DNA of 64,000 nucleotides from RUG12461 sp045661345 (lineage in GTDB: Bacteria; Bacillota; Clostridia; Lachnospirales; Lachnospiraceae). Below are positions 52,766-60,904 of the stretch, piece after piece. The stretch covers positions 13,346 through 77,345 of the forward strand of contig JAZRFM010000018.1 of NCBI GenBank assembly GCA_045661345.1. Reading direction: 5' to 3'. The stretch's first letter is position 1. Every line of letters starts with the position of its first letter. A model generated the notes under the pieces. It worked only from the letters and a program-made list of their open reading frames with translations. It had not been told where the DNA came from and ran no database searches. Position numbers and translations under genes: made by a program.

Positions 52766-54001
52766 ATGGCAATTATCAAACCATTTTGCTGTATCAGACC
52801 GGTGGAATCAAAGGCAGCGCATATAGCCGCGCTGCCTTATGATGTTTATAACCGGGAGGAAGCGAAAAAAGTCGTTGCGGCTAATCCGGAATCATTTTTG
52901 GCAATTGACAGGGCAGAAACCGCATTTCCGGACAGCGTGGATATGTATGCGCCCGAAGTGTATGAAAAAGCGAAGGAGCTCTTCTGGAACCGTGTGGAGA
53001 AGGGAGACTTTATCCGGGAAGAAAAGCCGGTTTACTACATTTATGAGCTGACCATGGCGAAGCGTACCCAGACCGGTATCGTGGCGGTGGCTTCCATTGA
53101 TGACTATCTGCAGGGCGTGATCAAAAAACATGAAAACACCCGGGCGGAGAAAGAAGTTGACCGGATCCGTCATGTGGATACCATTGTGGCACAGACCGGG
53201 CCGATTTTCCTGGCTTACCGCAAAAGCGAGCCCATCGAAGAGGTTGTTGCCAGAACGAAGGAAGGTTCTCCCTTATATGATTTCACCACCGAAGATCAGG
53301 TGCGGCATCGTGTCTTTACGATCTCCGGGGAAGCGGACATTGAGTCCGTAAGAAATGCCTTTGCACAGATCGATCAGATTTATATCGCGGATGGTCATCA
53401 TCGTGCGGCCTCTGCCGTACAGGTCGGATTAAAAAAACGGCGTGAGCACCCAGATTATGACGGGACAGAGGAGTTCAACACCTTCCTTTCCGTGCTGTTT
53501 CCGGACAGCGAGCTTGCAATCATGGATTATAACCGTGTGGTGAAGGACTTAAACGGCTTGTCCGTGCTGGATTTTCTGAATGAGGTGGAGAAGCGGTTTG
53601 AAGTCGGCGAAGTGTCCGCAGTGCCGATCCATCCGGCGCAGAAAGGGGAATTCTCCATGTTTCTGGACGGGATCTGGTATCCCTGCAGGATCAGAGAGGA
53701 GGATCAAAGTACGGATCCGGTGGAGGGGCTGGACGTATCCCTTCTGCAGAAGCTTTTGCTGGAGCCTGTACTCGGGATCAGGGATCCCAAGACCGATAAA
53801 AGAATCGACTTTGTCGGAGGCATCCGGGGACTTACCGAGCTGGAGCACCGGGTGCATACAGACAGTGCCGTGGCTTTTGCCATGTATCCGACCACCATCG
53901 AAGAGCTGTTTGCGGTGGCCGATGCAGGTCTTTTAATGCCGCCGAAGTCCACCTGGTTTGAACCGAAGCTCCGGAGCGGCCTGTTTATCCATGAGATCTG
54001 A
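52766..54001 (+). CDS. DUF1015 family protein, possible serine kinase-like enzyme
   Basis: A 411-residue protein of the DUF1015 family. The motifs AALPYDVYNREEAKK near 23 and IYIADGHHRAASAVQVG near 208 are diagnostic; the DGHHR motif also occurs in ParB/sulfiredoxin-fold enzymes, among them free-serine kinases. It follows serC and serA by 38 bases, an association I know from other Clostridia and Thermotogae. A role in serine metabolism, perhaps serine phosphorylation, is inference. Confidence 0.88.
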   Translation: MAIIKPFCCIRPVESKAAHIAALPYDVYNREEAKKVVAANPESFLAIDRAETAFPDSVDMYAPEVYEKAKELFWNRVEKGDFIREEKPVYYIYELTMAKRTQTGIVAVASIDDYLQGVIKKHENTRAEKEVDRIRHVDTIVAQTGPIFLAYRKSEPIEEVVARTKEGSPLYDFTTEDQVRHRVFTISGEADIESVRNAFAQIDQIYIADGHHRAASAVQVGLKKRREHPDYDGTEEFNTFLSVLFPDSELAIMDYNRVVKDLNGLSVLDFLNEVEKRFEVGEVSAVPIHPAQKGEFSMFLDGIWYPCRIREEDQSTDPVEGLDVSLLQKLLLEPVLGIRDPKTDKRIDFVGGIRGLTELEHRVHTDSAVAFAMYPTTIEELFAVADAGLLMPPKSTWFEPKLRSGLFIHEI

Positions 54002-54015
54002 AAGGAGGATCCTCA

Positions 54016-56931
54016 TTGAAACCGAATCATATCCCTGAAACCTATGAATTGATCGAAGACCATCCCTTGCCGGATCTGAAGTCGGAGGGACTTCTGCTGA
54101 GGCACAAAAAGAGCGGTGCCCATATTTCCGTCATATCCAATGAGGATGAGAACAAAGTCTTTTTTATCGCCTTCCGAACCCCGGCGCCAGACAGTACGGG
54201 CGTGCCGCATATCATCGAGCATTCCGTGCTTTGCGGGTCGGATAAGTTCCCCGTGAAGGATCCCTTTGTGGAGCTGGTGAAGGGCTCTCTCAACACCTTT
54301 TTGAATGCGATCACCTACCCGGACAAAACGGTTTATCCGGTTGCATCGGAAAACGACCAGGATTTCAAGAATCTCTGCGAAGTCTATATGGATGCGGTAC
54401 TGCATCCGAATATCTACCATCATAAAGAAATCTTTCAGCAGGAAGGCTGGCATTACGAGCTGGATGCGCCGGATCATGACCTGACCGTCAACGGCGTGGT
54501 TTATAACGAGATGAAGGGGGCGTTTTCCTCCCCGGAGGATGTGGTGGACAGGCTGATTTTAAATACGCTCCATCCGGACACCAACTACGGCTTTGAATCC
54601 GGCGGAGATCCGGTCGAGATCCCGAAGCTGACCTATGAGCATTTTCTGGAGTTTCATAAACGCCTGTACCACCCCAGCAATGCATACATCTATCTTTACG
54701 GCGACATGGATGTGGAGGAGCGGCTTCGCTGGCTGGACGAGGCTTACCTTTGCGGGTACGATGCCATCAATCCGGATTCCGAGATCAAATTGCAGACCCC
54801 CTTTACGGAGCGGAAGGAGATCGTGTCGCAGTACAACCTTGCCAGTACGGATGAGGAAAAGGACAATACCTATCTGACCTTAAACTATTCCGTCGGCGAT
54901 GTATTGGATTTAAAGCTTGTCACGGCATTCGATATTCTGGACTACGCACTGCTCACCAGACCGGGTGCGCCGCTGAAGCAGGCGCTTCTGGATGCGGGGA
55001 TCGGCAAGGATATTCTCGGGGGATTTGACTCAGGGATCCGTCAGCCGATGTTTTCCATTGTCGCCAAATGCGCGAACGAATCCGACAGGGATCGTTTCCT
55101 GTCCGTGATCGAAGATACGCTGCGAAAAGAGATCCAAAACGGTCTGCCGAAAAAGACGATTGAGGCCGCCATCAACAGCAATGAGTTCCGCTTCCGGGAG
55201 GCGGATTTCGGCTCCTATCCGAAGGGACTGGTCTATGGGCTGGATATCCTCGGATCCTGGATCTACGATGCAAACAAACCGTTTTTGAATCTGGAGGTAC
55301 TGCCGGTTTATGCGCAGCTTCGGGAGGAGATCGGTACCGGGTATTTCGAGAAGCTGATACAGACTTATCTGCTGGATAATCCCTTCAGCACCATTGTAAT
55401 CGTCAAACCGGAGAAAGGGCTTTCGGACAGGCAGGAAGAGAAGCTTGCAAAGGAGCTTGCGTCCTACAAGGACAGCTTAAGCGATGCCGAAAAGCAAAAA
55501 CTCATGGAGGAAACCACCCACTTGAAGGAATATCAGGAGGAGCCTTCCTCACAGGAGGATCTGGAGAAGCTTCCGATGCTGAAACGGTCGGATATCGGCA
55601 AGAAGATCCGTCCGCTGCAGAATGAAGAGATTATGATCGGGGCACATAAGGGTCTGCTCCATGAGATGTTTACAAACGGGATCCTGTACCTGCATTTTCT
55701 GTTTGACGTCACGGATCTGACGACGGAAGAGCTGGCGCTCCTCGGCATTCTTCGTTCGGTGCTGGGGTATATGGATACGGAGCATTATTCCTACGCGGAG
55801 CTTTCCGATGAGGTCAACCTTCATACCGGCGGCATCGGGACGATGGTGCAGCCCTATTCCGATATTGCCGACAAGGACACCAGCTTTTATTTTGAAGTGT
55901 ACGCAAAATCGCTGTACGCCAATGTCTCCGATATGGGAAGGCTTTTGAAGGAGATGGTTTATCACACCGATTTCTCGGATCAAAAGCGGTTGTACGAGAT
56001 CATTGCGGAGCAGAAAAGCAGGATCCAGATGGTGCTTTCCGCGGCAGGACACGCATCCGCCGCCGGCAGGGCGATGTCCTATTTTTCTCCGAGAGCGGTG
56101 CTGCGGGAATTGACCGGCGGCATCTCCTACTACAGGCTGATTGACAGGATCGAAAAGAACTTTGAAAAAGAAGGGCCGGCTCTTTCTGCCAAACTGGAAG
56201 CACTCAACCGGAAGGTGTTCCGGAAGGGCCGTGTTTTGGTGAGCATTACCGCGGATCAGGAAGGGTATCAGGCTGCCCAAAAAGAGCTGCCGGCGTTTCT
56301 GGATCTGCTGTGGGACGGGGAGGCCGGCGAGAGACAGCCCCTGTCTTTCGAAAAGAAAAACGAAGGCTTTATGGATGCTTCCCAGGTACAGTATGTTGCC
56401 AGAGCCGGAAATTTCCTGCACAAAAACCTGCCGTACAACGGGAGACTGAGAATCCTGAAGACGATCCTGAGCTATGATTATCTGTGGCTGAATATCCGCA
56501 TGAAGGGCGGCGCGTACGGGTGTATGAGCTCGTTTTTGAGAAACGGAGACAGCTATTTTGTGTCCTACCGGGATCCGAAGCTTGCGGAGACCAATGCCGT
56601 ATTTGAGGGGATTCCCGATTATGTCAGAGCTTTTGACGCTTCCGACCGTGATATGACAAAATACATCATCGGGACCATCAGTGATATGGATACCCCATTG
56701 AACCCGGATGCGAAGGGGGTACGCAGCACGACGGCCTATCTGACGGGGCTGACGGAAGACATGCTGCAAAAGGAGCGCGATGAGGTGCTGTCCGCACAAA
56801 CAGAGGATATCCGGGCTTTGGAGGAGTATGTCACCGCCATCCTTTCCGATGAGTGCCTTTGCGCCATCGGTAACGAGACTGTCATCGGAGAGGAAAAGAA
56901 TCTGTTTGACCGGAAAGAGAGCCTGCTATGA
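54016..56931 (+). CDS. M16C zinc metallopeptidase (presequence protease-like)
   Basis: A 971-residue peptidase of the M16C family (insulinase superfamily; PreP/Cym1-like). It starts at TTG after AAAGGAGGATCC. The inverted zinc motif HIIEH lies at 65-69 with the third ligand glutamate expected in the downstream helix (FKNLCEVYMDAV region). A central segment covers the M16C-associated domain (PEKGLSDRQEEKLAKEL). It should degrade short unstructured peptides in the cytoplasm. Its stop overlaps era (ATGA). Confidence 0.94.
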   Translation: MKPNHIPETYELIEDHPLPDLKSEGLLLRHKKSGAHISVISNEDENKVFFIAFRTPAPDSTGVPHIIEHSVLCGSDKFPVKDPFVELVKGSLNTFLNAITYPDKTVYPVASENDQDFKNLCEVYMDAVLHPNIYHHKEIFQQEGWHYELDAPDHDLTVNGVVYNEMKGAFSSPEDVVDRLILNTLHPDTNYGFESGGDPVEIPKLTYEHFLEFHKRLYHPSNAYIYLYGDMDVEERLRWLDEAYLCGYDAINPDSEIKLQTPFTERKEIVSQYNLASTDEEKDNTYLTLNYSVGDVLDLKLVTAFDILDYALLTRPGAPLKQALLDAGIGKDILGGFDSGIRQPMFSIVAKCANESDRDRFLSVIEDTLRKEIQNGLPKKTIEAAINSNEFRFREADFGSYPKGLVYGLDILGSWIYDANKPFLNLEVLPVYAQLREEIGTGYFEKLIQTYLLDNPFSTIVIVKPEKGLSDRQEEKLAKELASYKDSLSDAEKQKLMEETTHLKEYQEEPSSQEDLEKLPMLKRSDIGKKIRPLQNEEIMIGAHKGLLHEMFTNGILYLHFLFDVTDLTTEELALLGILRSVLGYMDTEHYSYAELSDEVNLHTGGIGTMVQPYSDIADKDTSFYFEVYAKSLYANVSDMGRLLKEMVYHTDFSDQKRLYEIIAEQKSRIQMVLSAAGHASAAGRAMSYFSPRAVLRELTGGISYYRLIDRIEKNFEKEGPALSAKLEALNRKVFRKGRVLVSITADQEGYQAAQKELPAFLDLLWDGEAGERQPLSFEKKNEGFMDASQVQYVARAGNFLHKNLPYNGRLRILKTILSYDYLWLNIRMKGGAYGCMSSFLRNGDSYFVSYRDPKLAETNAVFEGIPDYVRAFDASDRDMTKYIIGTISDMDTPLNPDAKGVRSTTAYLTGLTEDMLQKERDEVLSAQTEDIRALEEYVTAILSDECLCAIGNETVIGEEKNLFDRKESLL

Positions 56932-57875
56932 CGGAGGAAAAGCAGCTTCGTTCCGGCTTTGCCGCCTTGATCGGAAGACCAAACGTAGGGAAGTCGACGC
57001 TGATGAACCGGCTGATCGGACAGAAGATCGCGATCACAAGTAAAAAGCCCCAGACAACGAGAAACCGCATTCTGACGGTGTATACCGATCCCGACCGCGG
57101 GCAGATCGTCTTTCTTGATACACCGGGCATCCATAAGGCCAAGAACAGGCTGGGGGAATTCATGGTACAAAGCGCCCGGCAGACCTTTGACGAAGCGGAT
57201 GTGATCCTGTGGCTGGTGGAGCCTGATACCAAAATCGGCCCCGGAGACGAGCATATTGCATCCCTCCTCGAAACTGTCAAAACACCCGTGATCCTTGTGA
57301 TCAATAAAATGGATATCTGTCAGAATCCCAATGAGGTGCTGACGGTAATCGATACCTACCGGAAGCAGTACGGTTTTTTTGCGGATATTGTCCCTGTCTC
57401 CGCCATGCGCGGCGACAACGAGACGGAGCTTCTGGATACGATCTTCTCCAGACTGCCGGAGGGACCGCTTTACTATGAGGAAGATACGGTCACCGATCAG
57501 CCGGAACGCGCGATCATTGCGGAGCTGATCCGGGAAAAGGCGCTTCATGCGCTGTCCGACGAGATTCCCCACGGCATCGCGGTGACGGTGGAATCCATGC
57601 GGGAACGGGAGAAAGTATCCGGGGAGGAGAAAAGAACCCGTACAGAAACCCTCATGGATATTGAGGCGGTGCTGATCTGCGAGAGGGAATCTCACAAGGG
57701 AATCATCATCGGAAAGGGCGGCGGGATGATCAAAAAGATCGGTACGAACGCCCGGTATGAGATCGAGCGGCTCCTGAACTGCCATGTGAATCTAAGCCTG
57801 CGGGTGAAGGTGAAAAAAGACTGGCGGGACAGTGATGTACAGCTTCGTAATTTCGGATTTACCACAAACACATGA
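56928..57875 (+). CDS. era: GTPase Era
   Basis: A 315-residue ribosome-assembly GTPase acting on the 30S subunit. G motifs: GRPNVGKST, FLDTPGIHKAK, VINKMD; effector loop TTRNRILTVYT. The C-terminal KH domain contains IGKGGGMIKKIGTNARYEIE, which binds the 3' end of 16S rRNA. Overlaps both neighbours by 4 bases. Confidence 0.97.
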   Translation: MTEEKQLRSGFAALIGRPNVGKSTLMNRLIGQKIAITSKKPQTTRNRILTVYTDPDRGQIVFLDTPGIHKAKNRLGEFMVQSARQTFDEADVILWLVEPDTKIGPGDEHIASLLETVKTPVILVINKMDICQNPNEVLTVIDTYRKQYGFFADIVPVSAMRGDNETELLDTIFSRLPEGPLYYEEDTVTDQPERAIIAELIREKALHALSDEIPHGIAVTVESMREREKVSGEEKRTRTETLMDIEAVLICERESHKGIIIGKGGGMIKKIGTNARYEIERLLNCHVNLSLRVKVKKDWRDSDVQLRNFGFTTNT

Positions 57876-58519
57876 ATGAGAACAATCTCAAACTGACCGG
57901 CATCGTGCTGTCGGCGATGCCCATCGGAGAAAATGACAAAAGATTATCACTTCTGACCAGAGAACGGGGAAAGATCAGCGCCTTTGCACGGGGCGCGAGA
58001 CGTACCAACAGCCCCCTCCTTGCGGCGACGGAGCCCTTTGCATTCGGAACCTTTCATGTGTTTGAGGGGCGCAGCTCCGTAAACGTGAACAAAACGGAGA
58101 TCTCGGAATACTTCCGGGAAATCGCATCAGATCCTGACGCAGCCTGGATGGGCTTTTATTTTCTGGAGCTGGCGGCATACTTTTCCTTCGAAAACCTGGA
58201 AGCAGGCGAGACGGTCGCACTGCTTTTTTATTCCCTGAAAGCCCTGCTCTCCCCGGCTTTTGATAACGAGCTGGTGCGGCGGGTGTTTGAACTGAAGCTT
58301 CTTGTGATCAACGGGGAATATCCCGATCCCGACCGCTGTGCGCTTTCGCAATCGGCGGATTATGCCATGCGGTTTATCATCACGACCCCCATCCGGGATC
58401 TGTACCGGTTTGGCGTGACAAAAGAGGTTCTGCAGGAGCTGTCGGGGGTCATCGACAGGTTTATGCGGGGGAATTACAACCACGAGTTTCGTTCCCTTGC
58501 GATGATACAAAAGCTGTGA
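57872..58519 (+). CDS. recO: DNA repair protein RecO (short form)
   Basis: A 215-residue RecO: an N-terminal OB fold (LKLTGIVLSAMPIGENDKRLSLLTRERGKI) and a C-terminal helical part with ELKLLVINGEYPDPDRC. It mediates RecA loading in the RecFOR pathway. It is about 30 residues shorter than the usual 240-250, and the four-cysteine zinc site common in Firmicutes RecO is absent (one Cys only). Coupling to era by ATGA supports the identity. Confidence 0.92.
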   Translation: MNENNLKLTGIVLSAMPIGENDKRLSLLTRERGKISAFARGARRTNSPLLAATEPFAFGTFHVFEGRSSVNVNKTEISEYFREIASDPDAAWMGFYFLELAAYFSFENLEAGETVALLFYSLKALLSPAFDNELVRRVFELKLLVINGEYPDPDRCALSQSADYAMRFIITTPIRDLYRFGVTKEVLQELSGVIDRFMRGNYNHEFRSLAMIQKL

Positions 58520-58614
58520 TATAGTGAACGGGATCAATGAAGAGGGCGGCTTTTGGCCGCTCGCAATTGGCGTAAAAGGAGACGAAGGAATTCGTTTTCC
58601 GTCAAAGGAGTGTT

Positions 58615-59274
58615 ATGGATCCAAGAGAGATGGAAAGACATTGCTGGAAAAGAGGAAAGATACATACCCTGCTTATCGCTGCCGCGGCCGGGGCGCTTTT
58701 GCTTTCCGGGTGCGGATCTTATGATGCCGATGAAAACACACTGTTTATCAAGAAAAACGGTGAGATCTATGAGACGAATGTACAGACCTATGAGGGAGAT
58801 CAGTACAACGCGCAGGAGATACAGGCCTTTATCGATGAGGAGATCGGTGCTTATGACGGCGAGGGCAGTGTAGAGGTGGAGAAGTTTGAGATGGACGGAT
58901 CCACCGCGATGCTGACCACAAAGTATTCGGATGCACAGGCTTATGCCGACTTCAATAAGCGCACGTTTTTCAACGGAAAAGTCGTTCTGGCACAGGCGGA
59001 AGGGTATTCCTTCAACGTGCCGTTCTTTGAACGCAATGAAAAGGGCTCTTCCGATACGGAGACTGCAAACGGCACAGCGGTTCCACGGGATCAGGTGGTG
59101 GACAATCCCAATCTTTCCGTGGTGGTGTTGAGTGAAAATACCCTGGTTTCCGTTCCCGGAAAGATACTCTACTACTCGGAGCATGTGAAGCCCCAGGATA
59201 AAAGTACGGCCAAAGTGGACGGGTACGGCGAGGACGGTACGGCGACGGGACCTGCCTATATCATTTATCAATAA
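58615..59274 (+). CDS. Lipoprotein of unknown function
   Basis: A 219-residue predicted lipoprotein: charged start, hydrophobic segment (TLLIAAAAGALLL) and lipobox LSGC at about residues 30-33, then a DUF-like alpha/beta region with YETNVQTYEGDQYNAQEIQAFI. No family recognised. CAAAGGAGTG precedes the ATG. It lies between recO and the glycyl-tRNA synthetase and is probably transcribed with recO. Confidence 0.85.
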   Translation: MDPREMERHCWKRGKIHTLLIAAAAGALLLSGCGSYDADENTLFIKKNGEIYETNVQTYEGDQYNAQEIQAFIDEEIGAYDGEGSVEVEKFEMDGSTAMLTTKYSDAQAYADFNKRTFFNGKVVLAQAEGYSFNVPFFERNEKGSSDTETANGTAVPRDQVVDNPNLSVVVLSENTLVSVPGKILYYSEHVKPQDKSTAKVDGYGEDGTATGPAYIIYQ

Positions 59275-59357
59275 GTCATGCAGGGGGAGAACCGGAGCCG
59301 GATGCTTACGGATCCCAAGATAAACCGGCAGTGGCAGAGGAGAGGAGTTACAAATCT

Positions 59358-60755
59358 ATGGAAAAAACAATGGAGAAGATCGTGAATCTGGCGAAAGGGA
59401 GAGGGTTTGTTTATCCCGGCTCGGAGATTTACGGCGGGCTCGCGAATACCTGGGATTACGGGAATCTCGGCGTGGAGCTGAAGAACAATGTAAAGAGAGC
59501 CTGGTGGAAAAAGTTCGTACAGGAGAATCCCTACAATGTGGGGGTGGACTGTGCGATTCTCATGAATCCGCAGACATGGGTGGCATCCGGTCACCTGGGC
59601 GGTTTTTCCGATCCGCTGATGGACTGCCGGGAATGTAAGGAGCGTTTCCGGGCAGACCAGCTCATTGAGGGATTTGCGGCGGAAAACAATCTGACGCTGG
59701 AGACTGCCGTGGACGGATGGACCCAGGAGGAGATGTCGGACTTCATAGAAAAAAACCAGGTTCCCTGTCCGAAATGCGGCAAGCATAATTTCACGGATAT
59801 CCGTCAGTTTAATCTGATGTTCAAGACCTTTCAGGGTGTGACGGAGGATGCGAAGAATACGGTGTATCTGCGTCCCGAGACGGCGCAGGGGATTTTCGTG
59901 AACTTCAAAAACGTACAGAGAACCAGCAGGAAGAAGATTCCCTTCGGTATCGCCCAGATCGGTAAAAGCTTCCGCAACGAGATCACCCCCGGCAACTTCA
60001 CGTTTCGTACCAGAGAGTTTGAGCAGATGGAGCTGGAGTTCTTCTGCGAGCCGGGAACCGATGATGAGTGGTTTACCTATTGGAGAGGGTTCTGCCGTGA
60101 CTGGCTTCTCTCCCTCGGCATGAAGGAAGAAGAGATGCGCCTCAGGGATCATGATCCTGCAGAGCTGGCATTTTATTCAAGGCATACCACAGATATCGAG
60201 TTCTTATTCCCCTTCGGATGGGGCGAGCTGTGGGGCATCGCAGACCGGACGGATTATGATCTCGGACGTCATCAGGAGACTTCCGGTGAGGATCTGACAT
60301 ATTTTGACGATACGAAGAATGAACGTTATCTGCCCTATGTTATTGAGCCGTCCCTTGGTGCGGATCGTGTGGTGCTGGCATTCCTCTGCGCCGCATACGA
60401 CGAGGAGAATATCGGTACCGGGGAGGCGCCCGATATGCGGACGGTTTTGCATTTCCATCCGGCGCTGGCGCCGGTCAAGATCGGTGTGCTGCCGCTCAGC
60501 AAGAAGCTGAACGAAGGTGCGGAGAAGGTGTTTGCAGAGCTTTCCGCACACTGGAACTGTGAATTCGACGACCGGGGCAATATCGGCAAGCGTTATCGCA
60601 GACAGGATGAGATCGGGACACCGTTCTGCGTAACCTATGACTTCGATTCCGAGACGGATCATGCCGTCACCGTACGTGACCGCGATACCATGGCACAGGA
60701 ACGCATCGCCATCACGGATCTGAAGGGGTACTTTGAGGAAAAACTGGCGTTTTAG
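59358..60755 (+). CDS. glyQS: Glycyl-tRNA synthetase, single-chain (eukaryotic/archaeal-like) type
   Basis: A 465-residue class II synthetase charging tRNA-Gly. The ATG at 59358 follows AGAGGAGAGGAG and gives MEKTMEKIVNLAKGRGFVYPG, the usual start. A zinc-like cysteine set is seen in MDCRECKERF and CPKCGKHNF; motif 2 is SFRNEITPGNFTFRTREFEQ; motif 3 region is EPSLGADRVVLAFL. The C-terminal anticodon-binding domain covers the last 95 residues. Confidence 0.97.
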   Translation: MEKTMEKIVNLAKGRGFVYPGSEIYGGLANTWDYGNLGVELKNNVKRAWWKKFVQENPYNVGVDCAILMNPQTWVASGHLGGFSDPLMDCRECKERFRADQLIEGFAAENNLTLETAVDGWTQEEMSDFIEKNQVPCPKCGKHNFTDIRQFNLMFKTFQGVTEDAKNTVYLRPETAQGIFVNFKNVQRTSRKKIPFGIAQIGKSFRNEITPGNFTFRTREFEQMELEFFCEPGTDDEWFTYWRGFCRDWLLSLGMKEEEMRLRDHDPAELAFYSRHTTDIEFLFPFGWGELWGIADRTDYDLGRHQETSGEDLTYFDDTKNERYLPYVIEPSLGADRVVLAFLCAAYDEENIGTGEAPDMRTVLHFHPALAPVKIGVLPLSKKLNEGAEKVFAELSAHWNCEFDDRGNIGKRYRRQDEIGTPFCVTYDFDSETDHAVTVRDRDTMAQERIAITDLKGYFEEKLAF

Positions 60756-60792
60756 AGCCTGCCGGACAGTCCCTTGCCGGAACGGATTTTCC

Positions 60793-60821
60793 TTGAAATA
60801 AAGGGCATTTACTGCTACAAT
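60793..60821 (+). promoter_or_regulatory. Promoter of ppdK
   Basis: TTGAAA (60793-60798) and TACAAT (60816-60821) with 17-base spacing, about 85 bases before the start codon, preceded by a region without a strong terminator. Confidence 0.7.
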
Positions 60822-60904
60822 AAAGATTGACTAACCATTCAAACACTCAACCTGGACGAATAACATTCGCCCCTAAAAAAAAGATGTTAGGAGGAAGAAG
60901 ACAG

